From NCBI GenBank assembly GCA_020637795.1, contig JACKJT010000001.1, forward strand, positions 868,001 to 932,000: a DNA stretch of 64,000 nt, given 5' to 3'. Each line of letters starts with the position of its first letter. The stretch's first letter is position 1. Origin of the DNA: Hoeflea sp. Lineage in GTDB: Bacteria; Pseudomonadota; Alphaproteobacteria; Rhizobiales; Rhizobiaceae. This document shows, in pieces, positions 55,564-64,000 of this stretch. The notes beneath the pieces were generated by a model that worked only from the letters and a program-made list of their open reading frames with translations, was not told the DNA's origin and ran no database searches. A program made the position numbers and the translations under genes.

Positions 55564-56223
55564 TTACCAGGGCCACCATTTCCGCTGGCCGGTGCCGGCC
55601 TTCGTCGCCTCTTCCTTCCAGCGCGCTTCCTTCGCGCGCTCGGATTCGCCGAGTTCGCCGATCGGGGCGGTCTCCGCCGGCTGGCGGTAGGCCAGAGGCG
55701 GATCGGACAGGAACCGGCGACGATCGGAATAGGCGCCCGACTGGATTTTCCGCGCTTCCTTATAAGCCTGGCGCTGCGCCGCTGCTCCGGTGACAGGTGG
55801 CGCCGCTTCGGCCGCACGCACAGACAACCGGGGCCCTGCCTGGCGTTTTGCGACTTCCGGCCGGGCCAAGGGGGATGAGTAGGCCGTGTTTCCGGAATTG
55901 GCATCGGCCTCGGCCAACAGGCGCTGGCGGGTTTCCTCGGGCGATTCCACCCATGCCGGGTTGTTTTCGGCGACGTTCTGCCGTGGCGCCGGAAGATCCG
56001 CGGTCTCTACCGGCTTAACAATTGCAGGGCGTGGCTTGTACTCTATATCCGCCCCTTTTCTCGGGGACCCGACCGACGCGATGTTGCCGATATCATCCAT
56101 CAGCTGCGCCGTGGATGTCTTGTCGGTGCCGTAGGTCGGGCCCAGGCAACCCGACAGCGTCAGGCTTGCGGCAATGAGTGCGCCTATTGTCACGCCGGCG
56201 CGATACTCGATCTTCATTGTCAT
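55564..56223 (-). CDS. Conserved lipoprotein of unknown function
   Basis: A 219-residue precursor with a lipobox LSGC (Cys26), so it should be lipid-anchored in the inner or outer membrane. The rest is Ala/Pro/Arg/Glu-rich, low in hydrophobic residues and probably largely disordered, ending in an aromatic WKEEATKAGTGQRKWWPW. No catalytic motif is visible. I associate it with a rhizobial family of small lipoproteins near ileS, but know no function. ATG at 56217 (MKIEY) is an alternative start. Confidence 0.75.
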   Translation of the reverse strand: MTMKIEYRAGVTIGALIAASLTLSGCLGPTYGTDKTSTAQLMDDIGNIASVGSPRKGADIEYKPRPAIVKPVETADLPAPRQNVAENNPAWVESPEETRQRLLAEADANSGNTAYSSPLARPEVAKRQAGPRLSVRAAEAAPPVTGAAAQRQAYKEARKIQSGAYSDRRRFLSDPPLAYRQPAETAPIGELGESERAKEARWKEEATKAGTGQRKWWPW

Positions 56224-56366
56224 GCACAGGATCCCGTCTCAGACAGTCGCTTGGTATTCGTACTGATTGTCGCCGCACAATCCGGCCATTTTCAGGCAGG
56301 GTTTTACCGGATTGGGACAACAAGGGCAATTGACCCAAGGAAAATTGCCCCTGAACCGGTTTTGAA

Positions 56367-56400
56367 GCCGCCGGACCCCGGACAACCGGGGCCCGGCGGC
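56367..56400 (-). terminator. GC-rich hairpin at the end of ileS
   Basis: GCCGCCGGACCCCGG and CCGGGGCCCGGCGGC pair (14 of 15 bp) with loop ACAA, 3 nt past the ileS stop. No strong T-run follows, so termination efficiency is uncertain. Confidence 0.6.
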
Positions 56401-56403
56401 ATA

Positions 56404-59400
56404 TCACAACCGTCCCAGCGCCTTGAGTTCGTGCAGGGCGGCGGCGTCGCGGGCCGAAACATCGGGATATTCCGGATCGGAGCCGACGTCGTCGGTGATC
56501 CGCCAGGAGCGGGCGCACTTCTTCCCCTCCGCAAGGGCGGGAACGACGGCAACGGCGCCGACCTCATCGATGCGGAAGGCATCACCTGGCCCCTCGCCGG
56601 TCTCGACGCGGACGCCTGACGTGATGCAGATCTCGGCAAAGTCGCTGTCGCCGACCGCTTCGACCAGTGCCGGATCGGTGATGTAGACGACCGGTGCTGC
56701 TTCCAAGGACGATCCGATGCGCTTTTCACGGCGTTCGATTTCCAAAGCGCCGGTCACCACCCTGCGCACCGTGCGGATCTTCTTCCACTTAGCGGCAAGC
56801 GCCTCGTCGCGCCAGGTGCCGGGCACCTCGGGGAACTGCTCAAGATGGACCGATTCGGCATCCGGGTTCAGCGAAAGCCAAGCCTCTTCCATGGTGAAGG
56901 GCAGCATCGGCGCCAGCCATGTGACCAGACAATCGAAGATCTTGCGGATGACCTGCAACGAAGCCCGACGACGCATGCTCGAGGGCGCATCGCAATAAAG
57001 CGCATCCTTGCGGATGTCGAAATAGAAAGCCGAAAGCTCGATGTTGGCGAAATCCGTCAGCGCCCGGGAAATGCGCTTGAAGTCGAAATTGTCGTATCCC
57101 GTGCGGACCAGCTGATCGAGCTCGGAGAGCCGGTGCAGCATCAGCCGCTCGAGTTCGGGCATGGCGGACGGGTCGATGGCTTCGCCGCCATCATGGGCCA
57201 GCGTGCCGAGCATCCAGCGGATGGTATTGCGCAGCTTGCGGTAGGCATCGATGTTGGTCTTGATCACCGTCTTGCCGAGACGCTGGTCTTCCCAGTAATC
57301 CGTGTTCATCACCCACAGGCGCAGGATATCCGCGCCGGACTCCTTCATGATGTCCTGCGGGAACACCTGGTTGTTCAAAGACTTCGACATCTTGCGGCCG
57401 TCCTCGGCCATGGTGAAGCCATGGGTGATGACGGCGTCGTAGGGTGCGCGGCCGCGGGTGGCGCAGCTTTCGAGCAGCGAGGAATGGAACCAGCCGCGGT
57501 GCTGGTCGGAGCCTTCGAGATAGACATCGGCCGGCCATTTCAGATCCGGACGGTCCTCCAGCGTGAAGACATGGGTGCAGCCCGAATCGAACCAGACATC
57601 GAGAATGTCGGTGACCTGGATCCATTTCGGATCGCTCGCCAGATTGCCGAGGAAGCGCTCGCGCGCGCCTTCGGCAAACCAGGCATCCGCCCCCTCGGCC
57701 TCGAAGGCTTCGAGGATACGGGCGTTGACGGCTTCATCGAGCAGCACATTGCCGTCGGCATCGGCGAAGACGCAGATCGGCACGCCCCAGGCGCGCTGCC
57801 GCGAGAGCACCCAGTCAGGGCGGTCCTCGATCATTCCGCGCAGGCGGTTCTGTCCCGAGGCGGGGACGAAGCGGGTCTCGTCGATGCCCTTGAGCGCGCG
57901 AGTACGCAGCGTGGTGCCGTCGCCGAAATCCTTGTCCATGTGGACAAACCACTGCGGCGTGTTGCGGAAGATGATCGGCTTCTTCGAGCGCCAGGAATGC
58001 GGGTATTCATGCTTGAGCCGGCCGCGCGAGAACAGGTTTCCGGCCTCGATCAGCGCGGTGATGACGGCCTGGTTGGCGTCGCCCTTCTTGCCCTTGTCGT
58101 CGATGACACGGGCCGGTCCACCTTCCCGGTCAGGCCCGAGGCCCGGCGCGTCCTTGGTGTAATAGCCGGCGTCGTCGACGGTGAAGGGGATGGCCGACGA
58201 GATGCCGCGCGCCTCGAGGTCGCGGGCAGCATCCATCCAGGCCTCGAAGTCCTCGCGGCCGTGACCCGGCGCGGTGTGGACGAAACCGGTGCCCGCATCG
58301 TCGGTGACATGGTCGCCGGCGATCAGCGGCACGGCGAAATCGTAACCGCCGCCGAGGCCCTTGAGCGGGTGGGCGCAGACCAAATGCCTAAGCTCATCAT
58401 CATCCAACTCGTGGAGTTTTTTAAATTCGAGCTTGGCCTTGGCGAAACACTCTTCTGCCAACGCATCGGCGAAGATCAGCTTTTCGCCGGGCTGAGGGCC
58501 GAAATCGTTCTCTGCGGCTGTGACTTCATACAGACCGTAGGCGATGCGATCCGAAAACGAGATTGCGCGGTTGCCCGGAATTGTCCAAGGAGTTGTTGTC
58601 CAGATAACAACAAACGCACTGCTCAAATCTTTTACCAGTTGGAGCTCATTCGCTTCCACGCCCAGTTTCTTCGCTGTTGCCGAAAAAATGCTTTCTGAAG
58701 AAGTATCCACAGCAGCCACAGGAAACTTCACCCAGATCGTGTCGCTCTCGTAGGGCTGGTACTCGACCTCGGCTTCGGCAAGAGCTGTACGCTCGACCAC
58801 CGACCACATGATCGGCTTGGAACCGCGGTAGAGCTGGCCCGACCTGGCGATCTTCAACAGTTCGCCGGCGATGCGCGCCTCGGCGTGAAAATCCATGGTC
58901 TTGTAGGGCTTGTCGAAATCGCCCTCGATGCCCAGACGCTTGAACTCTTCGGACTGGACCGACACCCAGTGCTCGGCATAGGCGCGGCATTCCTTGCGGA
59001 ATTCGAGCATCGCCGCCGATTCCTTGAGGTTTGGCTTTTCCTTGCCCTTGGAGCGGTAGTTCTCCTCCTCGATCTTCCATTCGATCGGCAGGCCGTGGCA
59101 GTCCCAGCCCGGCACGTAGTTGGAATCGAAGCCGCGCATCTGGAACGAGCGGGTGATCACATCTTTCAGGATCTTGTTGAGCGCATGGCCGATATGGATG
59201 TTGCCGTTGGCGTAGGGCGGGCCATCATGCAGCACGTATTTCGGACGTCCGGCGGAGGTGGCGCGCAGCTTGTCGTAAAGCCGCATCTGTTGCCAGCGGG
59301 CAACCAGTTCGGGCTCCTTCTGCGGCAGGCCGCCGCGCATCGGAAACTCGGTTTCCGGCAAATAGAGTGTCTTGGAATAGTCGAGTGTGTCGTTGGTGTC

Positions 59401-59406
59401 GGTCAT
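56404..59406 (-). CDS. ileS: Isoleucyl-tRNA synthetase
   Basis: A 1000-residue class-I aminoacyl-tRNA synthetase. The HIGH motif (71-74 in NIHIGHALN) and KMSKS (672-676) are both intact; a large editing domain lies between. The C-terminal region that binds zinc in E. coli keeps only one cysteine (KCARSWR), so the zinc finger is lost, as in other alphaproteobacteria. It charges tRNA-Ile and edits valine. A 312-bp gap separates it from the divergent lipoprotein gene. Confidence 0.97.
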   Translation of the reverse strand: MTDTNDTLDYSKTLYLPETEFPMRGGLPQKEPELVARWQQMRLYDKLRATSAGRPKYVLHDGPPYANGNIHIGHALNKILKDVITRSFQMRGFDSNYVPGWDCHGLPIEWKIEEENYRSKGKEKPNLKESAAMLEFRKECRAYAEHWVSVQSEEFKRLGIEGDFDKPYKTMDFHAEARIAGELLKIARSGQLYRGSKPIMWSVVERTALAEAEVEYQPYESDTIWVKFPVAAVDTSSESIFSATAKKLGVEANELQLVKDLSSAFVVIWTTTPWTIPGNRAISFSDRIAYGLYEVTAAENDFGPQPGEKLIFADALAEECFAKAKLEFKKLHELDDDELRHLVCAHPLKGLGGGYDFAVPLIAGDHVTDDAGTGFVHTAPGHGREDFEAWMDAARDLEARGISSAIPFTVDDAGYYTKDAPGLGPDREGGPARVIDDKGKKGDANQAVITALIEAGNLFSRGRLKHEYPHSWRSKKPIIFRNTPQWFVHMDKDFGDGTTLRTRALKGIDETRFVPASGQNRLRGMIEDRPDWVLSRQRAWGVPICVFADADGNVLLDEAVNARILEAFEAEGADAWFAEGARERFLGNLASDPKWIQVTDILDVWFDSGCTHVFTLEDRPDLKWPADVYLEGSDQHRGWFHSSLLESCATRGRAPYDAVITHGFTMAEDGRKMSKSLNNQVFPQDIMKESGADILRLWVMNTDYWEDQRLGKTVIKTNIDAYRKLRNTIRWMLGTLAHDGGEAIDPSAMPELERLMLHRLSELDQLVRTGYDNFDFKRISRALTDFANIELSAFYFDIRKDALYCDAPSSMRRRASLQVIRKIFDCLVTWLAPMLPFTMEEAWLSLNPDAESVHLEQFPEVPGTWRDEALAAKWKKIRTVRRVVTGALEIERREKRIGSSLEAAPVVYITDPALVEAVGDSDFAEICITSGVRVETGEGPGDAFRIDEVGAVAVVPALAEGKKCARSWRITDDVGSDPEYPDVSARDAAALHELKALGRL

Positions 59407-59718
59407 GGTGTCGCAATCTTCTGGGCCGATGGCCCGTGGTAGACAGTGTATCGGAGAATTCGAAAGCGGGCGCTGCGGGCGCGCCAGATTGCCCGGTCCC
59501 CTGCGAGCGGTTCGCTCAGCGGGAAACCGGGACCATAATTCGTATCGGCGGAGAGCCTATGATCGTGACAGCCGTGGTCATGGATCGGGTTCATACTGGT
59601 TTTTATGGCCGGTGAAAAGCTGCGTGGCTAAGAGATTTCGCTATGCCGGTTCCCGATCAGGCTTGATCGACTGAAAGTCTTCCGCCACTTTCATGCCCAC
59701 TGAAAGAGGGAGGCTCGG
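59407..59718. other. Divergent control region of ileS and a lipoprotein gene
   Basis: This 312-bp gap has no credible gene. Its features are a GC-rich repeat-like stretch near 59465-59480 (GCGGGCGCTGCGGGCGCGCC) and GAAAG/CTTTC repeats near 59669-59708. No confident promoter is evident, although both flanking genes must start here. Confidence 0.5.
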
Positions 59719-60135
59719 ATGGGCGTGTGGTGCAAGCTGGTTTTGGTCGCAACATTGGCGGGGTTTATGGCAGGCTGCGGCGCGCCCAGGCCGAAACCTG
59801 TCAGCCAGAACGGGCTGGGTCTTGCGATCACGCCAACCGGGCTTTCGCTGGTCGGGGCAGCCCAGGATGTGAGCGAAGACATTTCGCAAGGCCCCTGCAG
59901 CAATGCCATTGCCACCATCGGCGCCCAGCGGGTGCGCCCATCAAGCGTTATGCGCGGGATGACATCATGCGATCTCTACTTCCTCAAGGGTCAGCCGGCT
60001 TCCATCAAGACCAGCGGGATCTATTTCCGTCAGAATGACTCCGGCATCGCCAAGAACATGGTGCTGACCTATTACGAAGATGGCGTCGAGCGCCGCTACC
60101 ATTTCATAGAGAACCTTCTCGACAGGGTGGAATAG
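59719..60135 (+). CDS. Small lipoprotein of unknown function
   Basis: A 138-residue precursor with lipobox MAGC (Cys20) directly followed by Gly. Two further cysteines (Cys60, Cys84) could form a disulfide. The C-terminal half has beta-strand-like segments ending in YYEDGVERRYHFIENLLDR. No family recognised. GAGGGAGG lies 6-7 nt before the ATG. It stands alone and converges on the SDR genes. Confidence 0.75.
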   Translation: MGVWCKLVLVATLAGFMAGCGAPRPKPVSQNGLGLAITPTGLSLVGAAQDVSEDISQGPCSNAIATIGAQRVRPSSVMRGMTSCDLYFLKGQPASIKTSGIYFRQNDSGIAKNMVLTYYEDGVERRYHFIENLLDRVE

Positions 60136-60166
60136 AGCCGAGAGACCAGCTCCTGCCCGGAAAAAA

Positions 60167-60913
60167 TCAAAAACGGTTATAGATCAACCGCCGCATCAGC
60201 GCGGTAACCGGTTTCGGGAAAATCCTGCCGATCGCGGCAAAGGCACGATTGCCAGTGCCGGGAATCGAAGTCTTCTTCCCCGCCAGCGCATCGGCGAGTA
60301 TGAGGCTTGCCGCCCGATCCGGATCCATCCGCCTGCTCTCATCGGCGCCTTCGGGGGAGTGCCGCTCGGCATGGTCTGTCTTTAGCGGACCGGGGAAGGC
60401 GACGGTCAGAGTCACGCCCTTGGAAGCCGCATATTTGCGCATGCTCTTGGCATAGATCGCCAGCGCGTCCTTGGAGGCCGCATAGCTGGCCGCTCCCGGA
60501 TATCCGGTGAAATGCGACAGAGAAGAAACAAAGACCATTGCTCCGCCGGTCCGGCATGCGCCCGCTTCGAGTAAACCGGCGGCGATGACCATCGGCCCCT
60601 CGGCATTGACGCGCAGTACGTCGATATGGACCCGCGGATCCAGAGCCTCGAACTTTCCGGTCGCATTGATGCCGGCATTCAGGACAACCAGATCGTAGGG
60701 CCCCGCGGTGATCAGTTCGGGCAGGACATCGTCAAGTTCGGTCCGGCTCGCAAGATCGCAGCGAATGAAGTCAACAGGTGTCTTGCCAGTCCACGGGCGA
60801 TCCCGATCGAGCACGACGACCTCGTAGCGGTTTGCCTGCAGCCAGTTGACCGCCGCGGCACCGAGGCCGGCGCTGCCGCCTGTGACGAGGGCGCGCCTGG
60901 GCTCCCGGGTCAC
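60167..60913 (-). CDS. SDR-family oxidoreductase (second of a tandem pair)
   Basis: A 248-residue short-chain dehydrogenase: TGGSAGLG near the N-terminus, NAG, and catalytic Tyr/Lys in SYAASK. The C-terminus is Arg-rich with a hydrophobic/aromatic tail (LMRRLIYNRF), suggesting contact with membranes. GTG start overlaps the preceding SDR gene by 4 nt. Substrate unknown. Confidence 0.85.
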   Translation of the reverse strand: MTREPRRALVTGGSAGLGAAAVNWLQANRYEVVVLDRDRPWTGKTPVDFIRCDLASRTELDDVLPELITAGPYDLVVLNAGINATGKFEALDPRVHIDVLRVNAEGPMVIAAGLLEAGACRTGGAMVFVSSLSHFTGYPGAASYAASKDALAIYAKSMRKYAASKGVTLTVAFPGPLKTDHAERHSPEGADESRRMDPDRAASLILADALAGKKTSIPGTGNRAFAAIGRIFPKPVTALMRRLIYNRF

Positions 60914-61629
60914 AGCCTTCTCCCGGTATAGGCGCCGCCGTTGAGATACTTGACCCAGGACAGGGTGACCGGCGAGCGGCGCGCGGCAATGGCCGACGCC
61001 ATCATCGCCGCCACATCATCCGCAGCGAGGAAAAGCGCGCGCATGCGGCCGGGATCGTATCCGGCCTTGTCATGGATCCCGGTTTTTGCCGGGCCGGGAT
61101 GCAGCACCTGAACCGACACCTGTCCACTCCATTCGGAGCGCAGGGCGCGGGCCAGACCGTGCAATCCTGCCTTGGACGCGGCGTAGGCAGGGATGGTGGC
61201 AGAGCCCTTGTGCGCCACCGACCCGACCAGTGTCAGGGTTCCGCTCGACTTCTTCAGAAGCGGAAACAGCGCCTGGGCCTGCATGACGGCGGCGAGCAGG
61301 TTCACATCGAGGGTCTGGCGGATCGCCTCTGTGCTGTCGACGCCGTCAACGGCGGCAATGCCGATGCCGGCATTGAGCACCGCGTTGTCGAGACTGTCCC
61401 AGCCGAAATCACGAATACCCCGGACGAGTGCCAGGGCCGATTCTTCGGGATCGTTCTGATCGGCGACGACATAGCCCGCGCCGAGCGGCAACGTGCCCGC
61501 GATCTCGTTCTGGGATTTCCGTCCGCTCAATAGAAGCGAGTGGCGCCGCGCAAGCTTTTTCGCGAGTGCCAGCCCCAGACCGGCGTTGCCGCCGGTGATC
61601 AGAATGCGGCGCGGCTTGGCGCCGATCAT
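60910..61629 (-). CDS. SDR-family oxidoreductase (first of a tandem pair)
   Basis: A 239-residue short-chain dehydrogenase with TGGNAGLG (13-20), NAG and the catalytic AYAASK. It is the same general kind as its downstream neighbour but only distantly similar in sequence. Its start overlaps the ribF stop by 4 nt, so ribF and both SDR genes are one translational chain. Substrate unknown. Confidence 0.85.
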   Translation of the reverse strand: MIGAKPRRILITGGNAGLGLALAKKLARRHSLLLSGRKSQNEIAGTLPLGAGYVVADQNDPEESALALVRGIRDFGWDSLDNAVLNAGIGIAAVDGVDSTEAIRQTLDVNLLAAVMQAQALFPLLKKSSGTLTLVGSVAHKGSATIPAYAASKAGLHGLARALRSEWSGQVSVQVLHPGPAKTGIHDKAGYDPGRMRALFLAADDVAAMMASAIAARRSPVTLSWVKYLNGGAYTGRRL

Positions 61630-62615
61630 CCCGCAGCCCCGAAGGTCATTGCAAAATCCAGCGGCGACAGCGGCTGCAGCGATCCAAGCACCGCGCGCGC
61701 TTCGGCTTCATCGATCTTCATCTGCGCAACCAGTTGATCAAGGCCATCGAATTTCTCCTCGCCACGCAATCTCGAGACAAAGGAAACGGTGCAGGTCTCA
61801 TCATAGAGATCGCCGGCGAAATCGAACAGGAAAGTTTCAAGCAGCAATGCGGCGCCGTCTTCGGCAACCGTCGGCCGGCGGCCAAAGCTGGCCACGCCAT
61901 CATGCATTGTTCCGTCGGCACGGCGGAAGCGAACCGCATAGATGCCGGGTTCGAGCCCCGTTTCGGGCGGCAGCGCCATGTTGGCCGTCGGGTAACCCAG
62001 CGTGCGCCCGAGTTTCTGGCCGTGCAGCACCTCGGCCGAGACCGCATAGCGATAGCCGAGCAATCCGTTGGCCAGCGCCACATCGCCAGCCGCCAGCGCC
62101 TCGCGGATGCGGCTCGATGAGACCACTTCAGCGCTCTCATCCTGGAACTGCTCTACCAGGGTGACCCCGAAACCGTGCCTTACACCGGCCTTCATCAGGT
62201 AGTCCGGATTGCCCTCGCGGCCCTTGCCGAAATGGAAATCGTAGCCGGTGACGACATGATGCACGCCCAGCCGTCCACAGAGGATTCCGGTGACGAAATC
62301 CTCGGCGCTTTGGGACGAAAACGCCTGATCGAAGGGTTGCTCGACAATGGCGTCAAAGCCGAGTTGCCCCAGAATCGTCGCCTTCATCGGCGCCGGCGTC
62401 AGGCGAAAGACCGGCTGATCGGGACGAAAAACCGTGCGGGGATGGGGCTCGAAGCTCAGCACGATGGATGAGACGCCGGCGGCCCGGGATATTTCGGTGG
62501 CCCGCGCCAGCACGGCCTGATGACCGCGATGAACACCGTCAAAATTGCCGATCGCCACGACGCCGCCCTTCAATTCGGCTGCGAACGTCTCGGCACCATG
62601 AAATCGACGCGCCAT
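61626..62615 (-). CDS. ribF: Bifunctional riboflavin kinase / FAD synthetase
   Basis: A 329-residue RibF that makes FMN and then FAD. The adenylyltransferase domain (about 1-185) shows AIGNFDGVHRGHQ and SSSRIREAL; the kinase domain (about 190-320) shows GRTLGYPTANM. The start at 62615 (MARRFHG) has AGGGA upstream; an earlier ATG at 62684 adds 23 residues. Both SDR genes follow in overlap. Confidence 0.95.
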   Translation of the reverse strand: MARRFHGAETFAAELKGGVVAIGNFDGVHRGHQAVLARATEISRAAGVSSIVLSFEPHPRTVFRPDQPVFRLTPAPMKATILGQLGFDAIVEQPFDQAFSSQSAEDFVTGILCGRLGVHHVVTGYDFHFGKGREGNPDYLMKAGVRHGFGVTLVEQFQDESAEVVSSSRIREALAAGDVALANGLLGYRYAVSAEVLHGQKLGRTLGYPTANMALPPETGLEPGIYAVRFRRADGTMHDGVASFGRRPTVAEDGAALLLETFLFDFAGDLYDETCTVSFVSRLRGEEKFDGLDQLVAQMKIDEAEARAVLGSLQPLSPLDFAMTFGAAG

Positions 62616-62637
62616 TTCTTTCCCTGTCCCGCTTTCT

Positions 62638-63486
62638 TCAGGCAAGCCATTCCATCCAGTAGGCTGGAGCCACACCTTCAGCATCGAGGAAGGCCTGCAG
62701 CCGCGCTTCGTCGGTCACCCGTCCGTTGAGATAGTGGTTGGCGTGTATTCCCCGCGCAATGAAGATGGCTTCAAACCCGTTGTCCAAGGCGCCGCGGATA
62801 TCAGTGTGCACGCCATCGCCAATCGCCAGCGCTCGCGCCTGGTCAGCGCTGCCGCGGATGGCACGGGCCCGTGCCATTGCCTCGCGATAGATCGGCGCAT
62901 GCGGCTTGCCTGCAATCCTGGTCTCGCCGCCAAGCTCGACATAGAGGTCAGCCAGGGCTCCTGCGCAAGGCACAAGCCGATCGCCGCGCTCGACCATGCG
63001 GTCGGGATTGGCGCAGATGAACGGCAGATCGCGCGCCCTGAAGCCCTCCAGCATGCTGCGGTAATCATCGGCCTGCTCGGTCTCGTCGTCGAAAAGGCCG
63101 GTGCACAGCACCGCCCGGGCGGCGTCAGGGCCGACAAGTTCGACGTCCAGCCCCTCGACCAGCGCGCTGTCGCGTTCGGGCCCGAGAAAATAGATCTGCT
63201 TCGGGCCTTCCGTGACCAGCTGGCGGGTCACGTCGCCCGACGTGACAATGTCGTCCCAGCAGTCGGGATCGACGCCGATGGTCTCGAACTGGCGGATCAC
63301 GCCACCCGCGGGCCGCGGCGAATTGGTTATGAGAATAACGGTCTGGCCGCGTTGCCGCGCCGCCTTCAAGGCTTCAACAGACAATTGAAAGGGGTTGACG
63401 CCATTGTGGATGACACCCCATACATCGCACAACAAGATGTCGGCGCTGCCGGTCAGTTGATCAAGATCGGTTATCCTGCGGGCCAT
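62638..63486 (-). CDS. HAD-superfamily class IIA phosphatase
   Basis: A 282-residue HAD hydrolase of the NagD/pyridoxal-phosphatase-like type (TIGR01459 family). Motif I DVWGVIHNG (Asp nucleophile replaced in order D-x-W-G), motif II ITNSPRP and motif IV IGDGVHTDIRGA are visible. It lies 22 nt upstream of ribF, so a link to FMN or a related phosphate ester is possible but unproven. The start at 63486 is family-consistent. Confidence 0.87.
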   Translation of the reverse strand: MARRITDLDQLTGSADILLCDVWGVIHNGVNPFQLSVEALKAARQRGQTVILITNSPRPAGGVIRQFETIGVDPDCWDDIVTSGDVTRQLVTEGPKQIYFLGPERDSALVEGLDVELVGPDAARAVLCTGLFDDETEQADDYRSMLEGFRARDLPFICANPDRMVERGDRLVPCAGALADLYVELGGETRIAGKPHAPIYREAMARARAIRGSADQARALAIGDGVHTDIRGALDNGFEAIFIARGIHANHYLNGRVTDEARLQAFLDAEGVAPAYWMEWLA

Positions 63487-63603
63487 GGGCGAACGGTTCC
63501 TTTCGGCCCAACGATGTCGCCCAGCTTGCCATTGATTACAAGTCCCCGCCGGAAAAATGGCAACCGGGCGCAAAAACATCCGGCCGGAACGCTCTTCAAT
63601 ATC

Positions 63604-63631
63604 TTGACTCTTGGTTCTGCCACCCCTATCT
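63604..63631 (+). promoter_or_regulatory. groESL promoter, sigma-32-like overlapping sigma-70-like
   Basis: CTTGACT (-35, 63603-63609) and CCCCTATCT (-10, about 63623-63631) are spaced for a heat-shock RpoH promoter; TTGACT would also serve RpoD. The predicted start falls next to the CIRCE element. Confidence 0.6.
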
Positions 63632-63639
63632 CGGCCTCG

Positions 63640-63666
63640 TTAGCACTCCACCAGTGTGAGTGCTAA
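63640..63666 (+). promoter_or_regulatory. CIRCE element (HrcA operator)
   Basis: TTAGCACTC-N9-GAGTGCTAA is a perfect consensus CIRCE site, 67 bp upstream of groES. HrcA is expected to repress the operon in the absence of heat or misfolded protein. Confidence 0.95.
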
Positions 63667-63733
63667 CATCAGCTCCATGAGGCCCATTCGGGGTGCTCAG
63701 CCGCTTCTGTCATTCGATCAAGGAATTTAGACA

Positions 63734-64000
63734 ATGGCAAAAACCAAGTTCCGTCCGCTCCACGACCGCGTTGTCGTTCGTCGTGTCGAGTCCGAAGAGA
63801 AAACCAAAGGCGGGATCATCATTCCGGACACCGCCAAGGAAAAGCCGCAGGAAGGCGAAATCATCGCCGTCGGTTCCGGCATCCGCGACGAAGCCGGCAA
63901 GCTTGTGCCGCTCGACGTCAAGGCTGGCGACCGCGTGCTGTTCGGCAAGTGGTCCGGCACCGAAATCAAGCTTGATGGCGAAGACCTTCTGATCATGAAG
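63734..64000 (+). CDS. groES: Co-chaperonin GroES (cut by window edge)
   Basis: The first 89 residues are visible (MAKTKFRPLHDRVVVRR...), with the mobile-loop GGIIIPDTA and the roof loop region. GroES is about 95-104 residues, so only the last several are missing. It caps GroEL during protein folding. CIRCE and a heat-shock-type promoter lie upstream; groEL should follow beyond the window. Confidence 0.97.
   Translation, partial: MAKTKFRPLHDRVVVRRVESEEKTKGGIIIPDTAKEKPQEGEIIAVGSGIRDEAGKLVPLDVKAGDRVLFGKWSGTEIKLDGEDLLIMK

Noticed and set aside
56845..58698. 617-codon frame antisense to ileS
   Set aside because: It covers conserved ileS sequence; a real second gene there is very unlikely.

Overview
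This window is a GC-rich chromosomal segment from an alphaproteobacterium, most likely a member of the Rhizobiales (Rhizobiaceae-type, possibly a marine or soil relative such as Hoeflea; the genus is a guess). The placement rests on several observations: the pmbA-cysQ-DUF4170-DUF374-waaA-lpxK block, DUF2093, an IleS whose C-terminal zinc finger is lost, a CtrA box, a cuckoo/alpha-r14-type anti-Shine-Dalgarno sRNA, and a mix of CUT1 and CUT2 sugar ABC systems typical of rhizobia. Almost every base is used. Genes overlap by 1-4 nt in many places, and I see no tRNA, rRNA, insertion sequence, prophage or CRISPR array.

Layout. 1-2265: the end of an aminobutyraldehyde dehydrogenase gene, purU and a LysR regulator. 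2304-7647 (minus): an OFA-family (oxalate/formate-type) transporter with a near-consensus sigma-54 promoter, followed by a histidine kinase / NtrC-type regulator pair that is the obvious candidate activator. 7743-7889 (minus): a structured small RNA with two CCUCCUCCC loops and a terminator. 8086-11278 (minus): a xylose-type ABC importer (xylG, xylH, xylF) facing a ROK repressor (xylR) across a perfect 10-1-10 operator. xylR is translationally coupled to a di-heme oxidoreductase and a CRTAC1/ASPIC-UnbV calcium-repeat protein, both exported. 15999-18676: a LuxR-type regulator lacking the usual AHL-contact residues and a fatty acyl-CoA ligase.

18749-31540 is a complete galactoside-use island: ABC ATPase and IclR regulator (minus), then one long plus-strand operon holding the binding protein, two permeases, GH36 alpha-galactosidase, SDR dehydrogenase, DgoK, DgoA, SMP-30 lactonase and GH42 beta-galactosidase. 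Together these fit import of galactosides, hydrolysis to galactose, and oxidation through the De Ley-Doudoroff route. Only the galactonate dehydratase is missing. 31563-36721 holds a probable methylated-amine operon: an MttB-family methyltransferase, a small secreted protein and a DgcA-like flavin demethylase, with a divergent LysR gene.

36711-39946 carries a GGDEF(degenerate)-EAL protein and a PAS-PAS-receiver protein, followed by a perfect CtrA box and mutL. 42179-48023 is the lipid A/Kdo block with cysQ and pmbA. 48126-55482 holds a Kef-type antiporter, VOC protein, MATE exporter, patatin, rsmD, rluB and tadA. 55564-64000 holds ileS, two lipoproteins, two coupled SDRs with ribF, a HAD phosphatase, and the start of groES behind a perfect CIRCE element.

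All assignments come from reading the sequence and from knowledge of the families; no database search was run. Start codons were moved to the best ribosome-binding site or family-consistent position where the longest reading frame looked too long.
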